From the NCBI RefSeq assembly GCF_003614925.1, contig NZ_QYLP01000091.1, positions 1 to 52,899 on the forward strand: a stretch of 52,899 nt of DNA. Direction: 5' to 3'. How positions within the stretch are numbered: position 1 is the stretch's first letter; every line of letters starts with the position of its first letter. Source of the stretch: Arthrobacter celericrescens. GTDB lineage: Bacteria > Actinomycetota > Actinomycetes > Actinomycetales > Micrococcaceae. The notes below the pieces were generated by a model. That model was not told where the DNA came from and ran no database searches. It worked only from the letters and a program-made list of their open reading frames with translations. Positions 9,606 through 17,566 of this stretch are shown piece by piece. Made by a program: the position numbers and the translations under genes.

Positions 9606-10097
9606 ATGAGCGTGCAGCCAAGTACCCCGGCCCCGGCCGCGCAGCCCGGCAACGTGGTGGACCCGTACCGCGCGTACAACTTCAAACTGGTCATCCAAGG
9701 GGTGGTGCAGGGGCATTTCACCAAGGTGGAGGGCCTGGGCATGAAGATCGACCGCATCCTGTACCGATCCGGCGGCGAAAACAGCACGGTGCGGGTCATT
9801 CCGGGGCAGGTCGAATACACGCCGGTGACCCTCAAGTATGGGCTCACGGATTCCACGGAAATGCTGCAGTGGCTCTTCAAGGCGGCCAACGGCCAGGTGG
9901 AGCGTCGGAACGTGTCCATCGCCATGCTCAATGATTCCGGCTCGGCCGAGGTGCGGCGCTGGAACCTGCTGGGCGCCTGGCTGTGCGAGTGGTTCGGTGC
10001 GCCGCTGGACGCCCTGGGCAAGGACCTGGCCATCGAATCCGTGACCATCGCCTACGACCGCCTGGAACTCGACGATGCCCGCGCGCCCGTGGCCTGA
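9606..10097 (+). CDS. Contractile tail tube protein (gp19/Pvc1-5-like)
   Basis: Inner tube subunit, 163 residues. Family features are VDPYRAYNFKLVIQG, FTKVEGLGMKIDRI, RKLxG-like YRSGGENSTVRVIPG, VEYTPVTLKYGLTDS and RRNVSIAMLNDSG. The C-terminal WNLLGAWLCEWFGAPLDALGKD with AIESVTIAYDRLEL completes the fold. Its ATG is one base after the sheath stop. A single tube gene means the same protein must also do the job of the second tube isoform found in some PVC/Afp clusters. An extra Pro/Ala-rich N-terminal stretch of about 17 residues precedes the domain. Confidence 0.95.
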   Translation: MSVQPSTPAPAAQPGNVVDPYRAYNFKLVIQGVVQGHFTKVEGLGMKIDRILYRSGGENSTVRVIPGQVEYTPVTLKYGLTDSTEMLQWLFKAANGQVERRNVSIAMLNDSGSAEVRRWNLLGAWLCEWFGAPLDALGKDLAIESVTIAYDRLELDDARAPVA

Positions 10098-11244
10098 CGG
10101 CATGCTTGCCTGGCGGCGGGGGCTGGCCTCACGGCTGCGCGGAATGGCGGAGCGGCTCGAGCCCGGGGGCCCTGCAACGCGGGGCCCCTCGCCGGCTGCC
10201 CCTTCCGGAACAGGGGGGCCGACGGCGAGGTCGACGCCGTCCCGCGGCTTCGACCTCTCCGGCGCGCCCGAGCATTGGGTCCGCTTGCTGCGCGACGCCG
10301 GGCTTGCGCCTGCGGGGGATGGCTCGGCTGCGGATGCGCCAATTGTCGATGTGCCCGCCGTCGATGCACCAACAGTCGATGCACCAACCGTCCGGGGGCA
10401 CTTTGGACTGTCCCGGCTACGGAAATTCAGGCTGCGGCCAGCAACGGCGCGGATGCCCTTTGCCTCGTCTGAGCCAAAGGGCCCCACGACGGCCGGGCTC
10501 CGCCTAGACGCCGCAACCCAGGCCACAGAACCGCCGTCCGCGGCCTTCGACTCCTCCGATCCCGTGACACCCCCACAACGCGGCGACAACGCGGTGCCCA
10601 CGCTGCGCCTCCGGCCGGAGCGTGTGGGCTCAACGCAATCCGCCCCCGTCCGAACAACTCCTCCGCAGCCCACCCCGGCGCTGATGACCCACGCCCAGCC
10701 GACCCATGCCGAGCCGACCCACATCCAACAGCCCACCCCGGGGACTCCCGCCCCCACAGACCAAACCACCGAACCACGCGATGCCCCTCACGTTGTGAGG
10801 CCTGCTCTACGTCTTTTGGCGCGCTCAAAGAACGTAGAGCAGGCCTCACAGAGCGGTAACCGGGGAATCGCCCCAGGACCGCAACTAACAGCCCCGCAAG
10901 AAGCAACCCCTCAACAGGCAGCCCCGGCCGCGCCGATGCCCCCGGGCCCGGTGAATCCCCAGGCACCGAACCAAGTCCCAGCCAAGCCGGACCATGGACG
11001 CCCAACCCCGCCCGCCGCCGTCGTGCTCCCGCACACCCCGGAATCCCACGCCCCGAAACCGGAACCAAGCCCCCCGCACGCCAGCACCCCCCAACACCCC
11101 GCACCCAAGGCCCCGCTCACCGGGACCTGGCCCAAACTCGCCCCGAAACCAAGCCCGCAAACCACCACCCAAAGCAGCAGCGAACACCTCGAGCACGCCC
11201 TGGCCCGGGCGGCGCGGCTGAACCACGAACGGTCGGCGGTGTGA
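10075..11244 (+). CDS. Proline-rich, mostly disordered protein of the eCIS cluster
   Basis: No family recognised. The 389 residues are dominated by Pro, Ala, Thr and charged residues, with many PxP and TPA stretches between about 120 and 370. There is an Arg-rich helical head (WRRGLASRLRGMAERL) and a short helical tail (EHLEHALARAARLNHERSAV). Its place between tube and LysM/CIS-tube genes is that of the small Pvc6 gene in other clusters, so the tail could be the Pvc6-like part; that is inference. A 57-bp perfect-arm hairpin is embedded in frame (10794-10850). It overlaps the tube gene by 23 bases if it starts at 10075. ATG 10102 is an alternative start. Confidence 0.7.
   Translation: MPARPWPDGMLAWRRGLASRLRGMAERLEPGGPATRGPSPAAPSGTGGPTARSTPSRGFDLSGAPEHWVRLLRDAGLAPAGDGSAADAPIVDVPAVDAPTVDAPTVRGHFGLSRLRKFRLRPATARMPFASSEPKGPTTAGLRLDAATQATEPPSAAFDSSDPVTPPQRGDNAVPTLRLRPERVGSTQSAPVRTTPPQPTPALMTHAQPTHAEPTHIQQPTPGTPAPTDQTTEPRDAPHVVRPALRLLARSKNVEQASQSGNRGIAPGPQLTAPQEATPQQAAPAAPMPPGPVNPQAPNQVPAKPDHGRPTPPAAVVLPHTPESHAPKPEPSPPHASTPQHPAPKAPLTGTWPKLAPKPSPQTTTQSSSEHLEHALARAARLNHERSAV
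10794..10850. repeat. Palindromic element with 19-bp perfect arms inside a coding region
   Basis: The arm TGTGAGGCCTGCTCTACGT (10794-10812) is repeated exactly in inverse at 10832-10850, around a 19-nt centre that itself pairs TTTG with CAAA. It is in frame in the disordered part of the Pro-rich eCIS protein, encoding a stretch of Arg/Leu/Ala/Ser quite unlike the surrounding Pro/Thr-rich sequence. It looks like an inserted REP-like or MITE-derived unit. Confidence 0.75.
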
Positions 11245-11245
11245 C

Positions 11246-12004
11246 ATGGAAAGGGTCGCATTCCTCATTGAAGACACCGGCGAGCACCTGGGCTGCCTGC
11301 TCAACCCGGAAACCGTGGTGATGCAGCGCAGCGCCGGCGTGGAGCCGCGGAGGAGCGCGGGCGGGAAACTCACCGGCAGCGGCCTCGCGGACGATCCCCT
11401 GCTCTTCACCGGCGGCGGGCACACGGAGCTTCGCCTGGATTTGCTGTTCGACGTCGATCTCGCACCGGCGTCGCTCAATGTCCAGGACGTCCGGCAGATG
11501 ACCCGGCCCATCTGGGCGCTCGCGGAGAACTCGGCGGAGGTGGAGCGGCAGCGCCGGCCGCCGTCGGTCCGTTTCGTCTGGGGCCGGGCGTGGAATGTAC
11601 CGGGGATCGTCACGGAGGTCGCGGAGCGCTTCGACCGCTTCGCCCCGGACGGCTCGCCCCTTCGTTCCTGGATGCGCCTGGTGTTCGTGCGGGTGGGCCA
11701 GAGTGCGGACGAGGAAGGCGGCGAGAACTACGAACTCGCCCAGCGCCTGCCTCCGGTGGACCTGACGGCACCGCCCGTGGACACCCTGGCGGTGACCGGC
11801 GACGGCAGCACGGACCGGGACGCGTTAGCCCCCGACGGCGAAGAGCCCCTCCCCGAGGTGCCGCCCGGTGAGCTGGGACGCCTGAGCCTTCAGGCCTTCG
11901 GGACGCCGCTGCTGTGGAAACTGCTGCTGGAGTACAACAACGTGGACGACCCCGCGCACTTCACGGGTCCGCTGGCCGTGCCGCCCATGGGAGAGACGCC
12001 ATGA
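11246..12004 (+). CDS. eCIS tube/LysM-type adaptor (Pvc7-like, CIS_tube)
   Basis: A 252-residue baseplate hub adaptor that joins tube and spike. The N-terminal CIS-tube part has AFLIEDTGEHLGCLLNPETVV, DDPLLFTGGGHTELRLDLLFDV and the long middle strand region VRFVWGRAWNVPGIVTEVAERFDRF. After an acidic linker (about 180-215), PPGELGRLSLQAFGTPLLWKLL with EYNNVDDP is the degenerate LysM-like tail usual for Pvc7. The ATG is one base after the preceding stop. The stop overlaps ATG 12001 of a six-codon mini-ORF that leads to the spike gene. Confidence 0.88.
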   Translation: MERVAFLIEDTGEHLGCLLNPETVVMQRSAGVEPRRSAGGKLTGSGLADDPLLFTGGGHTELRLDLLFDVDLAPASLNVQDVRQMTRPIWALAENSAEVERQRRPPSVRFVWGRAWNVPGIVTEVAERFDRFAPDGSPLRSWMRLVFVRVGQSADEEGGENYELAQRLPPVDLTAPPVDTLAVTGDGSTDRDALAPDGEEPLPEVPPGELGRLSLQAFGTPLLWKLLLEYNNVDDPAHFTGPLAVPPMGETP

Positions 12005-12021
12005 AACAGGCAACGCCATGA
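12001..12021 (+). other. Six-codon mini-ORF bridging two eCIS genes
   Basis: ATG 12001 overlaps the Pvc7-like stop (ATGA), and its own stop overlaps ATG 12018 of the spike gene (ATGA). It encodes MKQATP. It could keep ribosomes on the message across a short gap (termination-reinitiation). Only the geometry supports this. Confidence 0.4.
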
Positions 12022-13556
12022 GGCAGCTGCAGGGACTGCCCGAACTGATCGTCACCCTCGGGCGGCGACGGCTTTCCGCGGCCGACACCGCCGCGATCGT
12101 GTCCGTGCAGGTCCTGAGCTCCCTGGCCAGGCCCGCACAGTGCCTCATCACGTGGCGGCCCGCAGTTGGCCAACGTAGCCCTGGCCAAGGCGGCAGGGGC
12201 GTGGACCCGGCCCCCGGGGATGCGCTCCGGGTGGAGCTGGGCGGACGGCGCACTCCCCTGTTCGTGGGCGAGGTGACCGTGGTGGAGCGCAGCTACGGGG
12301 CCGACCTCTCCCAGGAAATCCGGGTCCGCGCCTACGACGCCCTGCACCGCCTCCGCAAGCGCCAGTTCACCCGCCTGCACGGAGGCGAACAGGGGGACGT
12401 GGACCTGGCCGGCCTGGCCCGCACGCTCTGCGAAGGCACGGGGCTTCAGGTCACCGGGGGTACGGCAAGACTGGGGCAGGTGTACCAATGCGCACGTTCG
12501 GACCTGGCCCTGCTGGTGGAGCAAAGCGCCCGGGTGGGCGTCTATCCGGTGGTTGACGGCGATGCCCTGCGCCTCACCACACTGGCCGGCGAAGGCGACC
12601 CAGTGGAACTGGAACTGGGCAGCAGCCTGCACTCGGCCGAGGTGGAGCTCAGCCAGGAACCGGCGTACCTGGGCGCCCGGACGGCGGGCTGGAACACCGG
12701 CGACGCGCAGGCCTTGGAGGGGTCGGCGTCGGGCAGTGACGCGAAGGCCGGGGTATCGGCGGACCCAGCGCTGGCCAGCGTCGGCGCAGGCGGGAACCTG
12801 CTGCGCGGCAACGAGGCCTTCGCCTCGGACGCCGCGGCCCACGAGCTGGCGCAGGCGGAGCTGGACGTGCGGATGGCCGGCCAGGTTAGCGCCGTGTTCG
12901 TGGCCGACGGCGACCCGCTCCTGCGCGCCGGCGCCCGGGTCCGCGTCAAAGGCCTGGCCTCGTCGCTGGAGGGCACCTACACCGTTGCCTCGGCCGTGCA
13001 CCGGCTGGACGGCAGCGGCTACGAAACCACCATCACCACCCGGCCGCCCGAAACCCCGCCGCCCCGGCAGCCGGACGTGTTCACCCTGGGCGTGGTGGCC
13101 GACGTCGACGATCCCGAGGAACGCGGCCGGGTCCGCGTCCGCCTCCCGGCGTATCCGCCGCTGGAGAGCGGCTGGGCGCCGGTGCTGACCGGGGCCGCCG
13201 GTCCCGGCAAGGGGCTGGTGCTGCCGCCCGCGCCGGAGGACACCGTGCTGGTGCTGCTGCCGGCCACGGACCCGGCCCAGGCAATCGTGCTCGGTGGGCT
13301 GTACGGCCGCGAACGCACCCCCGACGCGGGCGGGAACACCGCCCGGGAGAGCCGCTACACGTTCCGTTCCGCGGACGGCCAGCAGATCGTGCTCGACGGC
13401 GGCGCCCGCACCGTCAGCTTCACGGACGGCCACGGCTCCACCGTGGAACTCGGGCCGGAGAAGCTGCGCATCACGGCGGCCACGGACCTGCTGCTCGAGG
13501 CGCCGGGCAAGGCCATGCGGATCCGCGCCAAGACCGTCGATTTCGAGGAGGCCTGA
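12018..13556 (+). CDS. VgrG/gpD-like baseplate spike protein (Pvc8-like)
   Basis: A 512-residue central spike. The first 330 residues are the phage late control D-type hub fold: VELGGRRTPLFVGEV-like RVELGG, then VRAYDALHRLRKRQFTR, LARTLCEGTGLQV, YQCARSDLALLVEQSARVGVYPVVDG. An OB-fold base_V domain follows at about 350-430, with TLGVVADVDDPEERGRVRVRLPAYPP and WAPVLTGAAGPGKGLVLPPAPEDTVLVLL. The end is a short beta-helical spike stem (GRTPDAGG to RIRAKTVDFEEA). Position and domain order are those of Pvc8. No C-terminal toxin extension is present. Confidence 0.92.
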   Translation: MRQLQGLPELIVTLGRRRLSAADTAAIVSVQVLSSLARPAQCLITWRPAVGQRSPGQGGRGVDPAPGDALRVELGGRRTPLFVGEVTVVERSYGADLSQEIRVRAYDALHRLRKRQFTRLHGGEQGDVDLAGLARTLCEGTGLQVTGGTARLGQVYQCARSDLALLVEQSARVGVYPVVDGDALRLTTLAGEGDPVELELGSSLHSAEVELSQEPAYLGARTAGWNTGDAQALEGSASGSDAKAGVSADPALASVGAGGNLLRGNEAFASDAAAHELAQAELDVRMAGQVSAVFVADGDPLLRAGARVRVKGLASSLEGTYTVASAVHRLDGSGYETTITTRPPETPPPRQPDVFTLGVVADVDDPEERGRVRVRLPAYPPLESGWAPVLTGAAGPGKGLVLPPAPEDTVLVLLPATDPAQAIVLGGLYGRERTPDAGGNTARESRYTFRSADGQQIVLDGGARTVSFTDGHGSTVELGPEKLRITAATDLLLEAPGKAMRIRAKTVDFEEA

Positions 13557-13557
13557 G

Positions 13558-13902
13558 GTGTCGATGAAAATCCTGGTTAAGGAGGCCATCCTGCGCTGCG
13601 GGCACGACGGCAAGGTGGAAAACGTCCCCTCGCAGGAATGGGTGCGGGTGGCGGGCTCGCCCGTGCTGGTCGAAGCCGATCCCGTGGGCCGGGACATCTC
13701 CATGTGCCCCAACATCGGCCTGAACATCAAGCCGTGCAACAAGACCCTGCCGGTGATCAAGGGATACTCAACGTTCATCCGGATCGGCGGGAAGCGGATG
13801 TGCCTGGACACCGTGGAGGGCTTCACGGACGGCACCCCGCCCGGCGCCGTGAAATACACCGTCCGGCGGCCGGGCCAGGAATTCGTGGCGGCCGGATCAT
13901 GA
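13558..13902 (+). CDS. Small Cys-containing protein, candidate PAAR-like spike tip
   Basis: A 114-residue protein read from GTG 13558 (ATG 13564 is two codons on), right behind the spike gene. It has four Cys at the pattern LRCGHDGKV, MCPNIG, KPCNK and RMCLDTVEG, with many Gly/Pro turns and short beta strands. Size, position and turn-rich composition resemble PAAR/DUF4280-type tip proteins (Pvc10 position), in which Cys/His residues bind a metal at the apex. I cannot match the PAAR repeat itself, so the tip role is inferred. The stop overlaps a 16-codon mini-ORF. Confidence 0.65.
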   Translation: MSMKILVKEAILRCGHDGKVENVPSQEWVRVAGSPVLVEADPVGRDISMCPNIGLNIKPCNKTLPVIKGYSTFIRIGGKRMCLDTVEGFTDGTPPGAVKYTVRRPGQEFVAAGS

Positions 13903-13949
13903 GCGGCGCAGGCATGAGGAGCGCAGGCATGAAAGGCAGCCGGCCATGA
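13899..13949 (+). other. 16-codon mini-ORF bridging two eCIS genes
   Basis: ATG 13899 overlaps the tip-gene stop (ATGA), and the mini-ORF stop overlaps ATG 13946 of the gp25 gene (ATGA). The peptide MSGAGMRSAGMKGSRP has an internal GCGCAGGCATGA-type repeat. It mirrors the mini-ORF at 12001. Confidence 0.4.
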
Positions 13950-14398
13950 GCGCTCCCCGGTACAAATCGGTGGCTTTCGTCCATCCGGACTTCGACGCCG
14001 CCGTCGGGCTTTCCGGCCTCACCCTCACCCCGGACGGCAGGCTGGCCACCGTCACGGACGCCGCCTCCGTGCGGCAGGCCCTGCTGCTGCTCCTGAGCAC
14101 CCGGCCCGGCGAGCGCATCAACCGCCCCACCTACGGCTGCCACCTCTTCCGGCTCGCTTTCGCCCCCGCGGACGACACCACCGCGGGCCTGGCCATCCAC
14201 TACGTGGCCCGGGCCGTGGAGCAGTGGGAGCCGCGGATCACGGTGCTGTCCCTGGACGCCTCGCGCTCGCAGGAAAGCCCGGAACTGCTGGAGGTGCGGC
14301 TCCGGTACCGGGTCCGTGCCACCCAGCACCAGGACGAACTGGCCATCACCCTGCCCGTCGACTCCGCTATGTCCCCTGAGTCAGGAGGTGCAGCATGA
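13946..14398 (+). CDS. gp25/GPW-like baseplate wedge protein (Pvc9-like)
   Basis: A 150-residue baseplate wedge protein. Family features are VTDAASVRQALLLLLSTRPGERINRPTYGCHL, matching the gp25 core LLTxPGERxxxPxFG. This is followed by HYVARAVEQWEPRITVLSLDA and a closing strand with RLRYRVRATQ. It is expected to hold the sheath ring to the baseplate. The start ATG overlaps the mini-ORF stop, and its stop overlaps the baseplate J start (ATGA), so translation is tightly coupled. The length is typical. Confidence 0.92.
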   Translation: MSAPRYKSVAFVHPDFDAAVGLSGLTLTPDGRLATVTDAASVRQALLLLLSTRPGERINRPTYGCHLFRLAFAPADDTTAGLAIHYVARAVEQWEPRITVLSLDASRSQESPELLEVRLRYRVRATQHQDELAITLPVDSAMSPESGGAA

Positions 14399-17037
14399 GC
14401 ATTCCCGTGCCGAACCTGGATGACCGCAGCTTCGCGGAGCTGGTGGCCGGGGCCCGCGAGCGCATCCGGCAAGTCGCCCCGGACTGGACGGACCTGTCCG
14501 TGCACGACCCCGGCATCACCATCATGGAGGCCTTCGCGTACCTCACGGACACCCTGATGTACCGGCTCAACCGGGTCCCGGACAAGCTGTACGCCGTATA
14601 CCTGAACCTGCTCGGCACCAGCCTCCACCCGCCCGGCAGCGCCGAAACCATGCTGGAATTCAGCCGCCTGGCCGCAGGCGGTTCCGACGGGGAGGCCCCT
14701 GAGATCCGGATCCCGCGCGGCACCCAGGTCAGCTGCCCGCCCGGCGTGCCCGGGGCGCCTCAGCCGGTGTTCACGACGACGGCGGCCGCCGTGCTGCCGG
14801 CCGGGCAGGCCAGCGTGCTGGTCCCTGCAGCCGATGTCACCTTGTACGACGCCGTCCCGATCGGTACCGGGACCGGGCGGCCGGGCCAGAGCTTCGTGGT
14901 GCCGAACGCGCCGATCGTGTCGGGAGCCGGGCTGTCCGTGGCCATCGAGGTGCCCGCGGGGACGCGGCTCAGCAGTGGCGAGGCGGTGCTGGTGGACGGC
15001 AAGCCGTTCCGGTACTGCCGCGAGGTGGAGGCGTTCGCCGACGCCCGGCCCGGGGAGGTGCCGGTGCGGATCGACCGGAGTGCCGGCGTCGTGATGTTCG
15101 CCTGGTGGGACGAAGCGTTCAGCGGACAGGCCTCCGGCAGCCAGCAGGAGCTGCCGCCGGTCCCGGGCCCTGGCGCCGAAGTGCGCGCCTGGTACCGCGG
15201 CGGCGGCGGGCAGCGCGGGAATGTCGGGGCCGGTCAGCTCACGGTGCTGCGCACGCCCGTGCCGGGGCTGCGGGTCGGCAACCCGGAACCTGCCACGGGC
15301 GGCCGCGACGGCGAGGCCTTGGAGAACGCGCTCCGCCGCGCCCCGCAGGATTTCCAGGCCCGGGACCGGGCCGTCACCGTGCGTGACTACGAGGTGCTGG
15401 CCATGCGGCACGGCGGCGTGGACCGGGCCCGGGCATTCACGCGCAAGGAGCTGTGGGCCTTCGCGAAGCCCGGCGAGGTGGAGGTGGTGCTGGTGCCGTT
15501 CGTGCCGCGCACCGGCGGCGCCCAAGGCACACCCGTCACCGCCGACGAACTGGCCGCGCAGGCCCGCGCCGAGGTGCGGGACGACGTCGAACAGTACCTG
15601 CGCCGCCGCTCCACCGTTGGCGCCGAGCCGGTGGTGCGCTGGGGCCTGTACAAGCAAGTGCTGGTGGACGCGCGGATCGTAGTGCGCCCGGATGAGGACG
15701 CCGACGCCGTCAGGTCCCGCATCGCCGCCCGGCTCGCCGAGGGCATCAGCCCGCTCAGCCAAGGCCCGTCCCACGCGGATACGGGCGGCTACGGTTCGGG
15801 CTTCGGCAAACCGTTGCGGGTCTCCAACCTGTACCGGGCCATGGAGGAGGCCGAACCCGGGGTGCAGTACGTGGACCGGGTGCGGCTGGAGGTGGACAAG
15901 GTCCCGGACAGCGACGCCATGGGGCTGGTGCAGGCCGAGGGGCAGGACAACACCTGGTTCGTGGCCCAGGACGGGCTGCTGTTCCGCACCACCAACGCCG
16001 GCGATGGCTGGGAGGCCTGCGCCGAGTTCAACACCTCGGGAAGCACAGAGACGGTGCGGTCCATCGCACCGTTCCGTTCGCCCGCCCCGGGACGGTCCGC
16101 CGTCGGGCAGCACCCGGGGATGGTCGCGGTCAGCACGGTGACCGGGACGTCCTCGCGCATCTACATCAGCGAGGACCTCGGCGAATCCTGGCGCCGCGCC
16201 GCCGAACTCGGGTTCGTGGTGGCGGACCTGTGCTGGGTGGACCGGCAGGGCGCGCCCGTGCTGCTGCTCGCCGGCGAGCGCGGGCTCTACGAACTCCCCA
16301 TGGGCGAAGGGGCCATCCCGGTCCAGAACGTGGTGGACGCCGGGCAGCCGGACCGCGGCTTCTACGCCGTGGACGCCCTGGTGGACGTCCGCGGCCGCAC
16401 CGGGGTGGCCGTGGCGGCTGAAGCCTCGGCCGGGGTGTGGCTCTCCCCCGACGCCGGCATGGCCGGCAGCTTCAAACGGGTCAAGGCGGCCGGGGAGGAC
16501 ATCCGCTGCATGACGGTGCAGTACGACGGCGGCGCGAGCTACCTGTGGCTGGGCCGTTCCGTGCCGGAGGGCAGCGGCACGGGCTGTCTGCGCCTGAAGA
16601 TCGACGAACTCGCCCGCACCGACCTCGACACCCTGCAGGCGGCCTGGGAGCAGTTCGGCGCGGGCTGGACGGGAGGCAGCTGCTGGGCCGTGCACGTCAT
16701 GGGCAACGCCGCCTACGCCGCCACCCAGAGCGGCGGGGTGCTGCGCCTGCAGCTGGGCCAGGCCTCCCCGCAATGGAGCACCCCGGACGTGAACTGCGGG
16801 CTGCCGCTGCGCGACCGCACCCGCTTCGAACCCGTCCGCGGCGTCTCCGGCGCCGTGCGCGACGACGGCACGCAGCTGCTGCTCGCCGCCGGGCCCAAGG
16901 GGATCTACCGCAGCACGGACAACACCGCGTCCTGGGCGAGCTGCACGCGCCGGGTGGTGGACGACGTCGTGACGTTGCCGGAAACCTGGCTCTTCTGCTC
17001 GGGCGGGCACCGGATCGAGGTAGTCCATGGCCACTGA
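14395..17037 (+). CDS. Baseplate J-like wedge protein fused to a BNR/Asp-box beta-propeller (Pvc11-like)
   Basis: An 880-residue fusion. Residues 1-510 are the Pvc11/gpJ-type wedge: DDRSFAELVAGARERI, WTDLSVHDPGITIMEAFAYLTDTLMYRLNRVPDK at 31-64, later ALRRAPQDFQARDRAVTVRDYEVLA, VLVPFVPRTGG and EGISPLS with the C-terminal wedge strands. From about 515 to 880 the sequence becomes a repeat of short beta strands with Asp-box-like turns: TTNAGDGW near 532, SEDLGESW near 592, SPDAG near 684, STDNTASW near 840. These are the marks of a sialidase/Ycf48/sortilin-type propeller. The usual Pvc11 ends with the wedge part. The extra domain would face outward from the baseplate and could bind sugar or protein; that role is inferred. 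Confidence 0.88.
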   Translation: MSIPVPNLDDRSFAELVAGARERIRQVAPDWTDLSVHDPGITIMEAFAYLTDTLMYRLNRVPDKLYAVYLNLLGTSLHPPGSAETMLEFSRLAAGGSDGEAPEIRIPRGTQVSCPPGVPGAPQPVFTTTAAAVLPAGQASVLVPAADVTLYDAVPIGTGTGRPGQSFVVPNAPIVSGAGLSVAIEVPAGTRLSSGEAVLVDGKPFRYCREVEAFADARPGEVPVRIDRSAGVVMFAWWDEAFSGQASGSQQELPPVPGPGAEVRAWYRGGGGQRGNVGAGQLTVLRTPVPGLRVGNPEPATGGRDGEALENALRRAPQDFQARDRAVTVRDYEVLAMRHGGVDRARAFTRKELWAFAKPGEVEVVLVPFVPRTGGAQGTPVTADELAAQARAEVRDDVEQYLRRRSTVGAEPVVRWGLYKQVLVDARIVVRPDEDADAVRSRIAARLAEGISPLSQGPSHADTGGYGSGFGKPLRVSNLYRAMEEAEPGVQYVDRVRLEVDKVPDSDAMGLVQAEGQDNTWFVAQDGLLFRTTNAGDGWEACAEFNTSGSTETVRSIAPFRSPAPGRSAVGQHPGMVAVSTVTGTSSRIYISEDLGESWRRAAELGFVVADLCWVDRQGAPVLLLAGERGLYELPMGEGAIPVQNVVDAGQPDRGFYAVDALVDVRGRTGVAVAAEASAGVWLSPDAGMAGSFKRVKAAGEDIRCMTVQYDGGASYLWLGRSVPEGSGTGCLRLKIDELARTDLDTLQAAWEQFGAGWTGGSCWAVHVMGNAAYAATQSGGVLRLQLGQASPQWSTPDVNCGLPLRDRTRFEPVRGVSGAVRDDGTQLLLAAGPKGIYRSTDNTASWASCTRRVVDDVVTLPETWLFCSGGHRIEVVHGH

Positions 17038-17566
17038 CGGCGACTTCAGGCTGCAGGACTCCCGGCTGCTGCGCGTGCTGCCGGAGGTGTACCAGGTGGC
17101 GGCCGAGAGCAGCCTGCCGCTGCAGGCCCTGCTGGCCGTGGCCGAGGACCTGCACCGGCCCGTCCGGGACGTCCTGGACCGGGTCCACACCGTCCCGGAT
17201 CCGGGGCGCTCGCCGTCGTCGCTCATTCCTTTCCTGTCCCGCTGGGTGGACCTGGACTGGCTCACCCTGCCTGGTCCCGAATCCACCGGGACCGGCTCCG
17301 CGGGTATCCCGGTGGCCCGGCAGCGGGACTTGATCGCCTGCGCCGCCGGGCTGTCCGCGCGCCGCGGTACCGTGGACGGGCTCACCCGTTTCCTGCTCCT
17401 GGCCACGGGCGTTCCCGGCTTTGAGGTCGTGTCCGAACCCGGCGCCTTCCACATCACGGTCCGGGTGCCGGCCGCCGCCGCTGGGCAGATCGAGCTCATC
17501 CGCCGGATCGTCAAGGGCATCAAACCGGCGCACGTCACCGACCGCGTCGAGGTGATGGACGCATGA
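17027..17566 (+). CDS. Phage tail protein I-like baseplate protein (Pvc12-like)
   Basis: A 179-residue baseplate component. The N-terminal RLLRVLPEVYQVAAESS and FLSRWVDLDW with the helical segment AARRGTVDGLTRFLLLATGV (read here as SARRGTVDGL) are the tail protein I signatures. The C-terminal strand IKGIKPAHVTDRVEVMDA matches the end of the family (KPAHT..). It overlaps the propeller end of the J gene by 11 bases and the following membrane gene by ATGA. It is short for Pvc12, where a long C-terminal part often carries the fibre contact; here that part is missing. Confidence 0.88.
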   Translation: MATDGDFRLQDSRLLRVLPEVYQVAAESSLPLQALLAVAEDLHRPVRDVLDRVHTVPDPGRSPSSLIPFLSRWVDLDWLTLPGPESTGTGSAGIPVARQRDLIACAAGLSARRGTVDGLTRFLLLATGVPGFEVVSEPGAFHITVRVPAAAAGQIELIRRIVKGIKPAHVTDRVEVMDA

